Source: Natrarchaeobius halalkaliphilus (lineage in GTDB: Archaea; Halobacteriota; Halobacteria; Halobacteriales; Natrialbaceae). Taken from it: a stretch of DNA of 64,000 bases. The notes under the pieces were generated by a model. That model was given only the letters and a program-made list of their open reading frames with translations. It searched no databases and was not told the DNA's origin. This document shows positions 1-9,011 of this stretch, piece by piece. A program made the position numbers and the translations under genes. Each line of letters begins with the position of its first letter. The stretch's first letter is position 1. Where the stretch lies: contig NZ_REFY01000002.1 of NCBI RefSeq assembly GCF_003841485.1, positions 248,001 through 312,000 of the forward strand, read 5' to 3'.

Positions 1-155
1 GGATCGGAGCTGACGACGAGGTCGCCGCCGGGCCAGTCGATCACGGCGGCGTCTTCGCCCTCCGCCGGTCCCTGAAGGATCGTTTCGTCGGCCCCGCTGT
101 CCGTCCGATCGAAGACGTGAGCGAGCAACTCGTCGGGAGGTACCTTTCCGGGCAT
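1..155 (-). CDS. AIR synthase-related protein (HypE/PurM-like), N-terminal fragment
   Basis: Reading leftward from the ATG at 155, the first 51 codons give a start like MPGKVPPDELLAHVFDRT, then a GEDAAVIDW segment and LVVSSD, which is the N-terminal ATP-binding pattern of the AIR synthase (PurM/HypE/ThiL) fold. The gene is cut by the window edge, so substrate and C-terminal domain are unseen. It starts one base after the stop of the F420-type oxidoreductase, so the two are almost surely one transcript. Family members bind ATP and phosphorylate or dehydrate small substrates; which reaction applies here cannot be told. Confidence 0.75.
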   Translation of the reverse strand, partial: MPGKVPPDELLAHVFDRTDSGADETILQGPAEGEDAAVIDWPGGDLVVSSD

Positions 156-156
156 G

Positions 157-1161
157 TTAGCCCCGGTCGGGTGCCAGTTCGTCCATCGTCTCTCGGATCT
201 CGTCCGCCTCCGCACCACGGGGAAAGCTGACCGTGACCGCATCGACGCCGTCGATCCCCTCGAAACGGCGGAGCGTTTCGCGTGCGGTTTTCGGGTCGCC
301 GGCAGCACAGAGTTCGTCGAGGAGATCGTCGTCCAGGGCGTCCAGCGCGCGCGTCCGGTCCCCTTCTTGCCAGGCGTCGTGGATCGTTTCGGCCTCGGCG
401 TACCCCTGGCGGACGAGCGAGTCGCGGTAGAACGTCCCCATCCCGCCGACGTAAAAGCCCGCGTGCTGACGGGCGAGCGCTCGAGCCCGGTCGCCGTCCG
501 ATAGCGCACAGCAGGTCACGCCGACGGTGACGCGGACGTCGTCGGCGTCGCGCTCACCGAGGTCCGTCCCGCGTTCGACGTCCTCGAGTCGGCTTCGCAC
601 CCCATCAGGGGTGAGCATGATTCCGTGCCAGCCGTCGGCAAACCGACCGGCGAGTTCGACCGCCTTCGGCCCCATCCCGGTCACCTCGATCGGCGGCACC
701 GGCTCCGGCGGCTCACACCGGAGTCGAAAGCCAGAAACCGAGACGGACTCGCCGTCGTACTCGACCGGTTCGCCCGAGAGAACCTGTCGAACGACCTCGA
801 CGGTCTCCCGGGTTCGTTTGAGCGGGTTTCCGTACGCCACGCCGTGCCAGTTCTCGACGACCGCGGGGCCGCTTGGACCGATTCCGAGTCGGAACCGACC
901 GTTCGAGACCTCCTGAAGCGTCGCGGCGGTCTGTCCCAACAGCGCAGGCGTTCGCGAGTAGGTGTTGAGGATGCTCGAGCCGAGGTCGATGCTGTCGGTT
1001 CGCTCGGCGATCGTCGCCAGCACGGTTACCGCGTCTCTGCCCCACGTCTCGGGGAGCGAGACGCAGCCGTAGCCGGCGGATTCGGCTCGCCGGGCGTACT
1101 CGACGAGCGAGTCGACCGACGGCTGGGCGGCGACCGGGAGGTGAATCTCCCTGTCAGTCAT
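157..1161 (-). CDS. LLM-class (bacterial luciferase-like) F420-dependent oxidoreductase
   Basis: 334 aa from ATG 1161; the open frame continues upstream but that part is arginine-rich and unlike protein. The fold shows in order: a first strand and ARRAESAGYGCVSLPETWG near residue 25, a GSSILNTYSRTPALLGQTAA segment, RFRLGIGPSG near residue 95, and an IEVTGMGPKAVELAGRFADG segment near 160-180. These are the landmarks of F420-dependent luciferase-like monooxygenase/reductase proteins. Haloarchaea make F420 (cofG lies at 32513 in this window), so F420 rather than FMN is the likely cofactor. The substrate is unknown. It is co-directional with the AIR-synthase-like gene, separated by 1 bp. Confidence 0.85.
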   Translation of the reverse strand: MTDREIHLPVAAQPSVDSLVEYARRAESAGYGCVSLPETWGRDAVTVLATIAERTDSIDLGSSILNTYSRTPALLGQTAATLQEVSNGRFRLGIGPSGPAVVENWHGVAYGNPLKRTRETVEVVRQVLSGEPVEYDGESVSVSGFRLRCEPPEPVPPIEVTGMGPKAVELAGRFADGWHGIMLTPDGVRSRLEDVERGTDLGERDADDVRVTVGVTCCALSDGDRARALARQHAGFYVGGMGTFYRDSLVRQGYAEAETIHDAWQEGDRTRALDALDDDLLDELCAAGDPKTARETLRRFEGIDGVDAVTVSFPRGAEADEIRETMDELAPDRG

Positions 1162-1416
1162 CGATCGACCCCGCGTCGATACTCGGATCGGTCGATACCC
1201 GTTCGTCCTCACTCGCCAGTCGAACGCTCGAGGATCCCATCGATACCAGTAGCTACAGGGATGGCGAAGATAGTAATACCGGTCGGAGCAACGACGCCCG
1301 GACGTCCAGTCTGGCTCATCCCACAAATCGACGGCGTCGTCGGCGTAACCCGTCCCCCACGCTCGAGTATCCGCGATCCAAACGCTTTTGCCGATTATTT
1401 GCGACAGACGTAGTGA

Positions 1417-2046
1417 ATGGGGAGAGACAGCGAGGACGAGGGCGTCGATACGCAGGAAGCGATCATGCGAGCGACGTACCGCGCGCTCTGCAAACACGGG
1501 TACGCGAATCTCACGATGCAGGCGATCGCCGACGAGTTCGACAAGACGAAAGGCGTCATCCACTACCACTACGATACGAAAGAAACCCTTCTCGTCGCCT
1601 TCCTCGAGTACCTGCTCGATGCGTTCAACGAGAACATCGCGGTCGACGAGAACGAGGAGCCGGAAACCCGGTTACTGACGCTGATCGATACCCTGTTGTT
1701 CGGCCCACCCGAGCGGGGCGAGTTCGATCACTGGGAGCTGATGGTCGCGCTGCTCGAAGTGCGAAGCGAAGCACCGTACAACGAGGAGTTTCGCCGGCAG
1801 TTTACGCACAACTACGAGACGATCGAAGCGACGCTCGTCGCGATCATCGAAGACGGAATCGATCGAGGGAAGTTCCGCGACGTCGATCCACAACTCGCCG
1901 CGACGCTGTTTCTCACCGCCCTCAACGGCGCGCGAATCTACCAGGTTGCGCTCCGACGCGACGACGTGGCCCAGCTTACACGCGACGGTCTCGAGGCAAT
2001 CATCGACGACTGGCTCCGTCGTTCGGACGCGTCGACCGATCGATGA
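1417..2046 (+). CDS. TetR/AcrR-family transcriptional regulator
   Basis: 209 aa, usual TetR length. Residues about 12-60 form the DNA-binding domain: AIMRATYRALCKHGYANLTM, then QAIADEFDKTKGVIHYHYDTKETLL, the standard TetR helix-turn-helix ending in a YxHYxxK-type motif. The C-terminal helices (70-200) are the ligand-binding and dimerisation part. It is tail-to-tail with the MFS transporter (14 bp between stops), a common arrangement for a repressor and the exporter it controls. The palindrome at 3385-3398 next to the transporter start is a candidate operator. The ligand is unknown. Confidence 0.9.
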   Translation: MGRDSEDEGVDTQEAIMRATYRALCKHGYANLTMQAIADEFDKTKGVIHYHYDTKETLLVAFLEYLLDAFNENIAVDENEEPETRLLTLIDTLLFGPPERGEFDHWELMVALLEVRSEAPYNEEFRRQFTHNYETIEATLVAIIEDGIDRGKFRDVDPQLAATLFLTALNGARIYQVALRRDDVAQLTRDGLEAIIDDWLRRSDASTDR

Positions 2047-2060
2047 CGGGCCAACCGGCG

Positions 2061-3374
2061 CTAATCGGCGTGGTCCGGCGTTGACTCGGTGTCTCGAGAC
2101 GAGTCGTCCGTCAGGCTGACGGCCGGCAGGAACTGTCCCGTCTCGCGGTGAACGCCGGCGACGAGGATCACGCCGGCGACGATCGGAAGTACCGCACATG
2201 CGACGTAGATGGGCTGAAAGCCGACGATTCCGATCAGCGGAAGGGAGACGATCGGTCCGAGACCGCCGCCGACGTCACCGAGGACGTTGTTCGTGCCGAC
2301 GGCGCGTCCCATCCGCTCTTCGGGAGTGAGATCTGCGAGCAGTGCCATCAGCGGTCCGCTCGTGCCACCCTGACCCGCGCCGATGAAGAGACACGCGATC
2401 GCGAGCGTCCAGACGGAGCCAGCGAACGCGAGGAGGACGAACCCGACGAACGTCGTTCCGAGAAACACCACGAGCGTCGGAACGCGCGACTCGCGACGAT
2501 CGCTCACGTAGCCGCCGAGGAACATGAACGCACCGGCCGCGATCACCGTCAGTGCCATGAAGATGCCGGACGACGCCTGTGCGTCGAACCCGAAGACGCC
2601 CAGTTCGTTTCGATCCAGGAACAACACGAGCGTTGCGAACAGGGCACCGATGTAGGCAAACAGGACGGCGAAGTTCACGAATCCGACGGTCAGCGCCGGC
2701 ACGCTCATGTCGATCTCCCAGGGTTTGATAGCACGGTGCTCGTCGCCCTCGACGTGCGTCTCGGGTACAGTCGCGTACGCGATCGCACTCGCGACGGCTG
2801 CAAACGCCGTCGCCACGACGAAGGCGACGACGGTTCCCCAGAACTCGCTGATAATTCCCCCCAAGACGACTCCACAGGGAAACCCGAACAGCACGCCGCC
2901 ACGAATAAGACCCATGCTAGTTCCTCGAGAACCGCCGTCGCTGACGTCGGCGGCGATCGTATACGCCGTTGCAAAGACCAGTGCGCTCCCGACGCCCCAG
3001 ATGAGACGGGAACCGAGAAACCACGCTTCGGGGACGGGCGCGAGGACCGCAACGACGTAGCCGAAGGTAGCGACGCCCTGAATCACCATACCGACGACGA
3101 ACGGCGTTCGCGTTCCGACTCGGTCGACCAGGATTCCGGCAGGAGCGTTCGAAACGAGCCTCGAGAACCGGTTCGCACTGAGAATAACGCCGACGAGAAA
3201 CGGCGAAATACCGAGGAGCTCCCCCAGATTGGGCAGGATCGGAAAGATGACGCCGCCGCCGAAGCCGACGAAGAACGTACTCACGATAACCGCGCCGATA
3301 ACGAGGGACCGTCCCCGAAACGCGCCGCTCAACGAGTAAGACGATTCTCCGGGTTCGGCGTCGCTCGAGTCCAC
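2061..3374 (-). CDS. Major facilitator superfamily transporter
   Basis: 437 aa with about 12 hydrophobic segments and a short acidic N-terminus. The loop between TM2 and TM3 carries AGILVDRVGTRTPF, the MFS motif A (G-x3-D-x2-G-x-R), and the second half repeats it as GGYVSDRRESRVP. An N-domain stretch RLIWGVGSAL fits motif B. It starts at GTG 3374 with no better upstream start. The direction (efflux) is inferred from the neighbouring TetR gene; the substrate is unknown. The region just upstream holds a palindrome where a repressor would block initiation. Confidence 0.88.
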   Translation of the reverse strand: MDSSDAEPGESSYSLSGAFRGRSLVIGAVIVSTFFVGFGGGVIFPILPNLGELLGISPFLVGVILSANRFSRLVSNAPAGILVDRVGTRTPFVVGMVIQGVATFGYVVAVLAPVPEAWFLGSRLIWGVGSALVFATAYTIAADVSDGGSRGTSMGLIRGGVLFGFPCGVVLGGIISEFWGTVVAFVVATAFAAVASAIAYATVPETHVEGDEHRAIKPWEIDMSVPALTVGFVNFAVLFAYIGALFATLVLFLDRNELGVFGFDAQASSGIFMALTVIAAGAFMFLGGYVSDRRESRVPTLVVFLGTTFVGFVLLAFAGSVWTLAIACLFIGAGQGGTSGPLMALLADLTPEERMGRAVGTNNVLGDVGGGLGPIVSLPLIGIVGFQPIYVACAVLPIVAGVILVAGVHRETGQFLPAVSLTDDSSRDTESTPDHAD

Positions 3375-3384
3375 ACTATCTAAC

Positions 3385-3398
3385 TGACTAGTTAGTCA
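3385..3398. promoter_or_regulatory. Palindromic operator candidate before the MFS gene
   Basis: TGACTA-GT-TAGTCA, two perfect 6-bp arms with a 2-bp spacer, lies 11-24 bp upstream of the GTG start of the MFS transporter. It falls between a probable TATA region and the start codon. The size and symmetry suit a TetR dimer, and a TetR gene lies at the other end of the transporter. Binding is inferred. Confidence 0.55.
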
Positions 3399-3609
3399 AA
3401 AACGGAGAAAAGGGTTTGGGTTTCGGCTGCTGGGAGAGACAAACCCGTCGAATCGACTCGCTGACCGTGACGCGTGAGACGCCGATGTCGTACTCCGCTT
3501 TGAGAACGCCAGTGAGCTCTCGAGAGGACAGCTGAGGATCGCGCGAGAGCTCACAGAGGATCGCGACGTCCCGATCTTTGAACTTGCAGTTCGGTGCGTC
3601 GTCGGTCAT
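3388..3609 (-). pseudogene. Truncated winged-helix regulator, N-terminal domain only
   Basis: From ATG 3609 the frame encodes 73 aa: MTDDAPNCKFKDRDVAILC, then LSRDPQLSSRELTGVLK and GVSRVTVSESIRR. This is the N-terminal winged-helix of a haloarchaeal Lrp-like regulator that, as I recall it, normally continues for about 100 more residues into an effector domain. Here, right after SESIRR, homology ends and the frame finishes in a low-complexity tail (QQPKPKPFSPFLTN) inside the MFS promoter. The simplest reading is a deletion or recombination that removed the 3' two thirds. A functional stand-alone HTH cannot be excluded. Confidence 0.6.
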
Positions 3610-3718
3610 GCTTCGAGAATGAGGCCAAACCTGATTACGCATTCGATTCCGGCGGCTCGGTCGCGGAGTCGCGTGGTGAAATCTCGAGCGTACCGATCAC
3701 CGGACTCCGATTCACGAA

Positions 3719-6556
3719 TTACTGTTCTCCTGGATCCTGTCCTGTGGAGACCAACCCGCTCACGGAGTCCGCTCCGATCTCCGAAAGCACCCGCTCGTGA
3801 AACGCCTGCAGCGCCGCACTCTCGTCTTCCGCGAGGACGACGTCGCTGGCCGAGAGCGTCGCGAGGCCAAACGCCCGCGGCGTCGGTGAGTCGAACAGCT
3901 GACGCTCGAGTTCGATCTCGCCGGTCTCGACCGAGTCGACGAACGACTCGAGCGCTGTGACCGCGAGTTTGTCCTCGAGGATCTCGCGATAGGTCTCTTC
4001 GATCACGGCGAAGTTCTCGAGGTCCGCCGCGAAGCCAAGCAGCATCTCGCTCGAGACCTGCTGTTCGCTGGCGGATTTCTCGTAGCCTTTGTACCGCTTT
4101 AGGATCATGAGCGATCGGGTGGCGTTGATCCGGAAGTACCGCTGAAGCAGATCCGTTCCCGATAACGCCGCTCGCAGGTCCTCGCGGACTCGTTCGGCCG
4201 AGAGATCGTCGACGATTCCCTCGAGGTCGACCTTTCGGTTCAGCGGCATCGAAAGAACGAATCCGTTGTCCGCGACGGCGACGCGCACGTTGGCCGTCGC
4301 TTCCTGTGCACAGCGGTAGGCCAGCAGTCGGGAGAGGCCGTCGTTGAACTGGCGACCGTACGCCGAATGGACGTAGTAGCGGCGTTCGTACTCCTCGCGG
4401 TCGCGCTCGACTTCGATCGCCAGACGTTCGGTCGTGCTTACGCTCTTCGCTCCCGCATACCGGAGCTGATAGTCGAATAGGCGCGCGATAGCCCGGACGC
4501 TGTCGTCGTCGAGGGGAAACTCCCGGAGCCAGGCACGAACGCGCGGCGGGCCACCCTCGTCGTAGTGCGACAGCACCTCCCTCTGAAAGGCGAGTATCTC
4601 ACGTCCGAGATCGTAAGACAGCGGCAGTCGCTCGGAGTACCAGGACGGAACCGTCGGCCTGGCGCTCGTCCGGTCGACGTAGACCTTCGATCCTCGACGA
4701 TAGCGATACTCGAAATTGGCACCGCCGAGAACGAAAACGTCCCCCTTCTCGAGCGTGTCGAGGTACTCCTCGTCGAGCTGGCCGACCCACTCGTCTCCCG
4801 CGCGGGTGGAGACGTCGCAGGTGAACGAGTCGGGGATCGTTCCGATGTTCGTCATGTAGATCACCCGGGCCAGCCGGCCGCGCTTGCCGATCAGCGTCTC
4901 TCCGACGGGATACTCCTCGTAGTGGTGGTCGCCGTCGGGCGGATCGTTCGCGTCCCGCCAGATCTTCGCGTAGACGTTTTTGTCCTCGAGGCCGGTGTAC
5001 CCGGCCGTGAGATACCGGATCAGCGATTCGTACTCCGCTTCGGAGTAGTTCCGATAGGGGTACGCTCGCCGCAGGATCGCCTTCAGTTCGGACTCCGGGC
5101 GAATCTCCGCGATGGCCATCCCGTAGACGTGCTGGGCGGCGACGTCCTGTGCGTTCTCCGGGATCGACACCGAGTCGACGAATCCCTCCTCGGCTTTTTT
5201 CAACATGACCGCACACTCGAGTAACTCGTCGCGATCCAGTGCGATCACCCGACCCGTGACCGTCTGCCCCACCCGGTGGCCCGCGCGGCCGACGCGCTGG
5301 AGCAGCGCCGCTACGCTCTTTGGCGAGCCGACCTGCACGACGAGGTCGACGTGTGGCATGTCGATCCCTAGCTCGAGGCTCGTCGAGGAGGTGACGACGT
5401 CGAGATCGCCGTCCTTGAGTCGTCGTTCGATATCCTGACGGACGTCCTTCGAGAGGCTGCCGTGGTGACACCCCGAGTTCTCCTCGTCGTAGGCGTCGAA
5501 ACGCTCGCGCAGGTTGTGCAACACGCGTTCCGCTCCGGAGCGGGTGTTCGTAAAGACGAGCGTGTTCGTGTGGTCCTGGACGTGGTCGTGGAGGGACCGG
5601 TAGAACCGCTCTTGGACGACCTCTCGGGGCGTGTTGACGAGGTCGTCCGTCGGACACTCGAGGCGGAGATCGAACTCGCGGGCGAAGCGGGCGTCGACGA
5701 TGTCGTACTCCCGGGGCTCGCGACTCGCGTCGGTCTCGAGTTCGGGACCCGCCGAGTCGGTCGCGGAGTTCGAGGTGCGTGACTCCTCGCACCCGACCAG
5801 AAACTCGGCCACGCGGGAAAGCGGCTCGATCGTCGCGGAACAGCCGATTCGCGTGATCCCGCCGTCGCCCATCGCCTCGAGTCGTTCGAGGCTGATCGAG
5901 AGGTGCGTTCCCCGCTTGTTCGCCGCGAGCGAGTGAATCTCGTCGACGATGACGTACTCGACGGTCCGGAGCTTCTCGCGAAACTTCGGTGAATTGAGCA
6001 AGATCGCGAGCGTCTCGGGCGTCGTGTTGAGGATGTGCGGCGTCTCCTCGAGCATCTTCTGGCGCTCGCTCGAGGCCGTATCACCGTGGCGGATGGCGTG
6101 ACGGATCTCACCCATCTCGTCGCCGCGTTGTTCGACGATCGATTCGATCCCCTCGAGTGGGACCTCGAGGTTGCGGTGGATGTCGTTCGCGAGCGATTTC
6201 AGCGGTGAGACGTACAGACAGTACACCGAGTTCTCGAGTCCCGAATCGGAGTCGCGCTCGCGCCGATAGAGTTCGTCGATGATCGCACAGAAACTCGCCT
6301 GCGTTTTTCCGCTCCCCGTCGGCGCACAGATCAACGTGTTCGTCCCCTCGTGAATCTTCGGGATCGCGCCGCGCTGGGGCGGGGTGAAAAAGCCGCCGTT
6401 CTCGGGAACGAACGCGCCGAACTCGGAGAGCCACCACTCCTGGACCGCGGGCTCGAGCAGGTCGAAAACGTCCCCGTCCTGGATCTGCGTCACCTCCGGG
6501 TCGAACGGGAGTTCCGCAACATCGACTGGTAGCTCGAGGCCCTCCGTGTCGGCCAT
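3719..6556 (-). CDS. Lhr-type DEAD/DEAH-box ATP-dependent helicase
   Basis: 945 aa. Q-motif-like FTPPQRGAIPKI at about 57-68, Walker A APTGSGKT at 78-85, Walker B as DEIH in VIVDEIHSLAANKRGTHLS near 210, a SAT motif (GCSATIEPLSRVA), then the second RecA domain with TNTRSGAERVLHNL, TSSTSLELGIDMPHVD and QRVGRAGHRVGQ (motif VI). The long C-terminal part (about 450-945) with YPYRNYSEAEYESL is the Lhr-core winged-helix/beta-barrel region. Lhr proteins unwind DNA or DNA/RNA hybrids 3'-5' and are linked to repair. It is monocistronic, starting at ATG 6556. Confidence 0.88.
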   Translation of the reverse strand: MADTEGLELPVDVAELPFDPEVTQIQDGDVFDLLEPAVQEWWLSEFGAFVPENGGFFTPPQRGAIPKIHEGTNTLICAPTGSGKTQASFCAIIDELYRRERDSDSGLENSVYCLYVSPLKSLANDIHRNLEVPLEGIESIVEQRGDEMGEIRHAIRHGDTASSERQKMLEETPHILNTTPETLAILLNSPKFREKLRTVEYVIVDEIHSLAANKRGTHLSISLERLEAMGDGGITRIGCSATIEPLSRVAEFLVGCEESRTSNSATDSAGPELETDASREPREYDIVDARFAREFDLRLECPTDDLVNTPREVVQERFYRSLHDHVQDHTNTLVFTNTRSGAERVLHNLRERFDAYDEENSGCHHGSLSKDVRQDIERRLKDGDLDVVTSSTSLELGIDMPHVDLVVQVGSPKSVAALLQRVGRAGHRVGQTVTGRVIALDRDELLECAVMLKKAEEGFVDSVSIPENAQDVAAQHVYGMAIAEIRPESELKAILRRAYPYRNYSEAEYESLIRYLTAGYTGLEDKNVYAKIWRDANDPPDGDHHYEEYPVGETLIGKRGRLARVIYMTNIGTIPDSFTCDVSTRAGDEWVGQLDEEYLDTLEKGDVFVLGGANFEYRYRRGSKVYVDRTSARPTVPSWYSERLPLSYDLGREILAFQREVLSHYDEGGPPRVRAWLREFPLDDDSVRAIARLFDYQLRYAGAKSVSTTERLAIEVERDREEYERRYYVHSAYGRQFNDGLSRLLAYRCAQEATANVRVAVADNGFVLSMPLNRKVDLEGIVDDLSAERVREDLRAALSGTDLLQRYFRINATRSLMILKRYKGYEKSASEQQVSSEMLLGFAADLENFAVIEETYREILEDKLAVTALESFVDSVETGEIELERQLFDSPTPRAFGLATLSASDVVLAEDESAALQAFHERVLSEIGADSVSGLVSTGQDPGEQ

Positions 6557-6828
6557 ATCTCGTCTGAGAACCCGGCGCGTAAGAGGGTTTGGACAGCGGA
6601 GTGAAAGTGAACGAGCGAGAGCGGTTCGGTCAGGGACGCGGGGACGCGAGCGCTCTGGGACGACCGACTCGAGCGATCGTCTAGCGTGACCAGACGGGCT
6701 GTTCGTAATCGAGTATCGAGACGATCACTGATACCGAACCACAACTAACCGTATCAAAACGCGTTCCGATCCCGTTTGCGAATCGAGTCAGCGGAACGCT
6801 TTTGCCCGAACCTCACACACGCCATGAC

Positions 6829-7563
6829 ATGCGCGTCACGTTTCTCGGCACGGGAAGTGCGATGCCGACCGGCGAGCGCGTCCAGACGGGCCTCCTCGTC
6901 CAGGAGAGCGGCCGAACGCTCTTGATCGACTGTGGCTCCGGCGTGCTCCACCGGCTTCAACAGTCCGGGGTCGGCTACGAGAGCGTCTCGACGGTCCTGC
7001 TCACTCATCACCACCTGGATCACGTGGCCGATCTCCTCCCGCTGATGAAAGCGCGCTGGCTCGCCGGCGAAGAACACCTCGAGATCGTCGGCCCGCAGGG
7101 GACGAAGGGGCTGGTCGACGGGTTGCTCTCGGTTCACGAGTACATGGAAGGCAGACTCGATCTACAGGTCCGAGAGATCGTTGCCGGGGAGTTCTCGATC
7201 GCTGACTTCGACGTCTCGGCCTACGAGACGCGCCACTCCCTGCCCTGTCTGGCCTACCGCTTCGACGATCGGTTCACGTTCAGCGGCGACAGCGAGGCCT
7301 TCGCCGGACTGGCGAACTTCGCCGACGGCTCCGGGATCCTCGTCCACGACTGTTCGTTCCCCGACGACGTCGACGTTTCCAACCATCCGACGCCGGACAG
7401 CCTCGGGCGCGAACTCGCCGACCGGGATATCGGTCGGGTCTATCTCAGCCACCTCTATCCACACACCGATGGCCGCCACGAGGAGATGCTCGAGTCGATC
7501 GGCGCGCACTACGACGGCGACGTCCGGTTCGCAGAGGACCTCACGACTGTGACGATCGAGTGA
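6829..7563 (+). CDS. MBL-fold metal-dependent hydrolase (RNase Z-like family)
   Basis: 244 aa from ATG 6829, which begins the first strand (MRVTFLGTGSAMP). The metal-binding signature THHHLDH is at residues 59-65, followed by FSGDSEAF with the bridging Asp and a late DIGRVYLSHLYPHTD containing the last His. The size and order match the ElaC/RNase Z-like branch of the metallo-beta-lactamase fold, but the long exosite arm expected of a tRNA 3' processing enzyme is not obvious, so the substrate is left open. It stands alone. Confidence 0.83.
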   Translation: MRVTFLGTGSAMPTGERVQTGLLVQESGRTLLIDCGSGVLHRLQQSGVGYESVSTVLLTHHHLDHVADLLPLMKARWLAGEEHLEIVGPQGTKGLVDGLLSVHEYMEGRLDLQVREIVAGEFSIADFDVSAYETRHSLPCLAYRFDDRFTFSGDSEAFAGLANFADGSGILVHDCSFPDDVDVSNHPTPDSLGRELADRDIGRVYLSHLYPHTDGRHEEMLESIGAHYDGDVRFAEDLTTVTIE

Positions 7564-7824
7564 CCGCCGCTACGGAGCGTTTCTCCACTGCGTGGCTGGC
7601 CGTCGGTGCGAAGTGATCCATCGGTTCGACCGTACTCGAGAGCCCCGCGGCCGCTGTCAGTTTTCCTGACAACAGTGTCCATTGTACGGTCCAACTGGAC
7701 GGAGTGCACTGGGAAACTTTGCCGTAAATGGCACCTATAAAAGATGATTATAGTTCATACGACTATTCTTTTCAGGCGGGAACAGTCCCAGTTATTATAG
7801 CAGGACGAGCAAATCGTTCGACCG
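7564..7824. other. Non-coding stretch with two inverted repeats and two TATA boxes
   Basis: No ORF with plausible codon use. A perfect 6-bp inverted repeat TGTCAG-TTTTC-CTGACA sits at 7655-7671, which could end the hydrolase transcript or bind a regulator. A second, GTCCA-AC-TGGAC, is at 7689-7700. Two A/T boxes follow: CCTATAAAAG near 7734 and TTATTATAG at 7792-7800. The stretch is visibly richer in A+T than its neighbours. Confidence 0.5.
7791..7800 (+). promoter_or_regulatory. TATA box of the 70-aa gene
   Basis: GTTATTATAG ends 25 bp before the ATG at 7825, the spacing expected for a leaderless or near-leaderless haloarchaeal transcript. A second A/T box at about 7734 might give a longer leader. 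Confidence 0.5.
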
Positions 7825-8037
7825 ATGTCTCACTCGGTTCCTGACGTCATTGAAACGATTCTCGAATCAGTCGAAGACGACGTGGCGGATCCGGATCTCC
7901 GGTACAAAATCCGGACAGCACGACAACTACTCGTGTTAGTTGATGAACAACACACGGTTGCGAAAGGTGCACTCGAGGAATCAGGGCTCGAGGAAGACAC
8001 TCGAGAACGGTTGGAGCAGTTAGGGTATCTCGAGTAG
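7825..8037 (+). CDS. Small acidic haloarchaeal protein of unknown function
   Basis: 70 aa, strongly acidic and predicted almost wholly helical ([20 protein letters not shown], then [18 protein letters not shown]). No cysteines, no membrane segment, no motif I recognise. It has its own TATA box 25 bp upstream. It is followed by the GGGP synthase gene in the same direction, 191 bp away, so probably not the same transcript. A small helical protein of this kind could be a partner or adaptor; nothing shows which. Confidence 0.65.
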   Translation: MSHSVPDVIETILESVEDDVADPDLRYKIRTARQLLVLVDEQHTVAKGALEESGLEEDTRERLEQLGYLE

Positions 8038-8228
8038 CCTGTTCTCGCGATACCGGTTCATCCGAGCCGATGTCGAACGGGCCGAAACTGAGGGACGGAG
8101 ACTCCGAACCGCGAGACGGCCGGTCGGACGATGGCCGTCCCGTCGACGGATATCTGGTGTTCGATGGGCGAATATCTCGTGTCGGGCGTTTCGTAGCGCT
8201 TTTGCCGGTTGTCGGGAAACGGAGCGGT

Positions 8229-8930
8229 ATGTCTCCCCCATGGGACGACTGGAATCACGTCCTCAAGATCGATCCCGACAAGGAACTCCCACCGGGAACC
8301 ACCTACGGCGATCTCTGTGCGACCGGAACCGACGCGATCGAAGTCGGCGGCACGATGGGTATCACCGAAGCCAACATGGAAGCCGTCGTCGAGGCCTGCT
8401 CCGAACACGGCGTTCCGCTCTATCAGGAACCCTCGAGTCCCGACGTCGTCATCGACAACGAGGCGCTCGAGGGATATCTCATTCCGACCGTTTTCAACGC
8501 CGGCTCGCCGTTCTGGATTACCGGTGCACACAAGGAGTGGGTACGGATCGACAACGGACTCGACTGGGAGCGGACCGCGACCGAGGCCTACATCGTGATG
8601 AACCCCGATGCCGACGTCGCAACGTACACCGAGGCCGACTGCGACCTCGACGCGGACGAAGTCGCCGCGTACGCGACGGTCGCAGAGCGCATGTTCGGTC
8701 AGGAAATCGTCTACCTCGAGTACTCGGGAACCCTTGGTGACGAGGAGATCGTCGCCGCCGCGAGCGACGCGACCGACGAGGCGACGCTGTTCTACGGTGG
8801 CGGTATCCACGACTACGAGTCGGCCTACTCGATGGCCCGGTACGCGGACGTCATCGTCGTCGGTGACCTCGGCCACGACGAGGGCGTCGACGCCGTTCGC
8901 GAGACGGTCGAGGCAGCATCTGATTCGTAA
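8229..8930 (+). CDS. Geranylgeranylglyceryl phosphate synthase
   Basis: 233 aa from ATG 8229. It joins geranylgeranyl diphosphate to sn-glycerol 1-phosphate, the first ether-lipid step in archaea, at the membrane face. Visible TIM-barrel landmarks: the start [14 protein letters not shown], then [16 protein letters not shown] near 35-50, [51 protein letters not shown] (the substrate-binding YxE-x-G region) and [12 protein letters not shown] near 195. Length and motif order are normal for the halobacterial group. The open frame upstream of 8229 is not coding-like. Confidence 0.92.
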   Translation: MSPPWDDWNHVLKIDPDKELPPGTTYGDLCATGTDAIEVGGTMGITEANMEAVVEACSEHGVPLYQEPSSPDVVIDNEALEGYLIPTVFNAGSPFWITGAHKEWVRIDNGLDWERTATEAYIVMNPDADVATYTEADCDLDADEVAAYATVAERMFGQEIVYLEYSGTLGDEEIVAAASDATDEATLFYGGGIHDYESAYSMARYADVIVVGDLGHDEGVDAVRETVEAASDS

Positions 8931-9011
8931 CGCTTGGTATTACTCGCGTACCCGGATCAAGAATCGTGTTTAGCCTAAACGGTTTTGGGTCTCCGTCCCC
9001 CACCGTACACC

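Noticed and set aside
154-1413. Plus-strand frames opposite the oxidoreductase
   Set aside because: Arginine- and serine-rich text without family motifs, mirror frames of a GC-rich gene.
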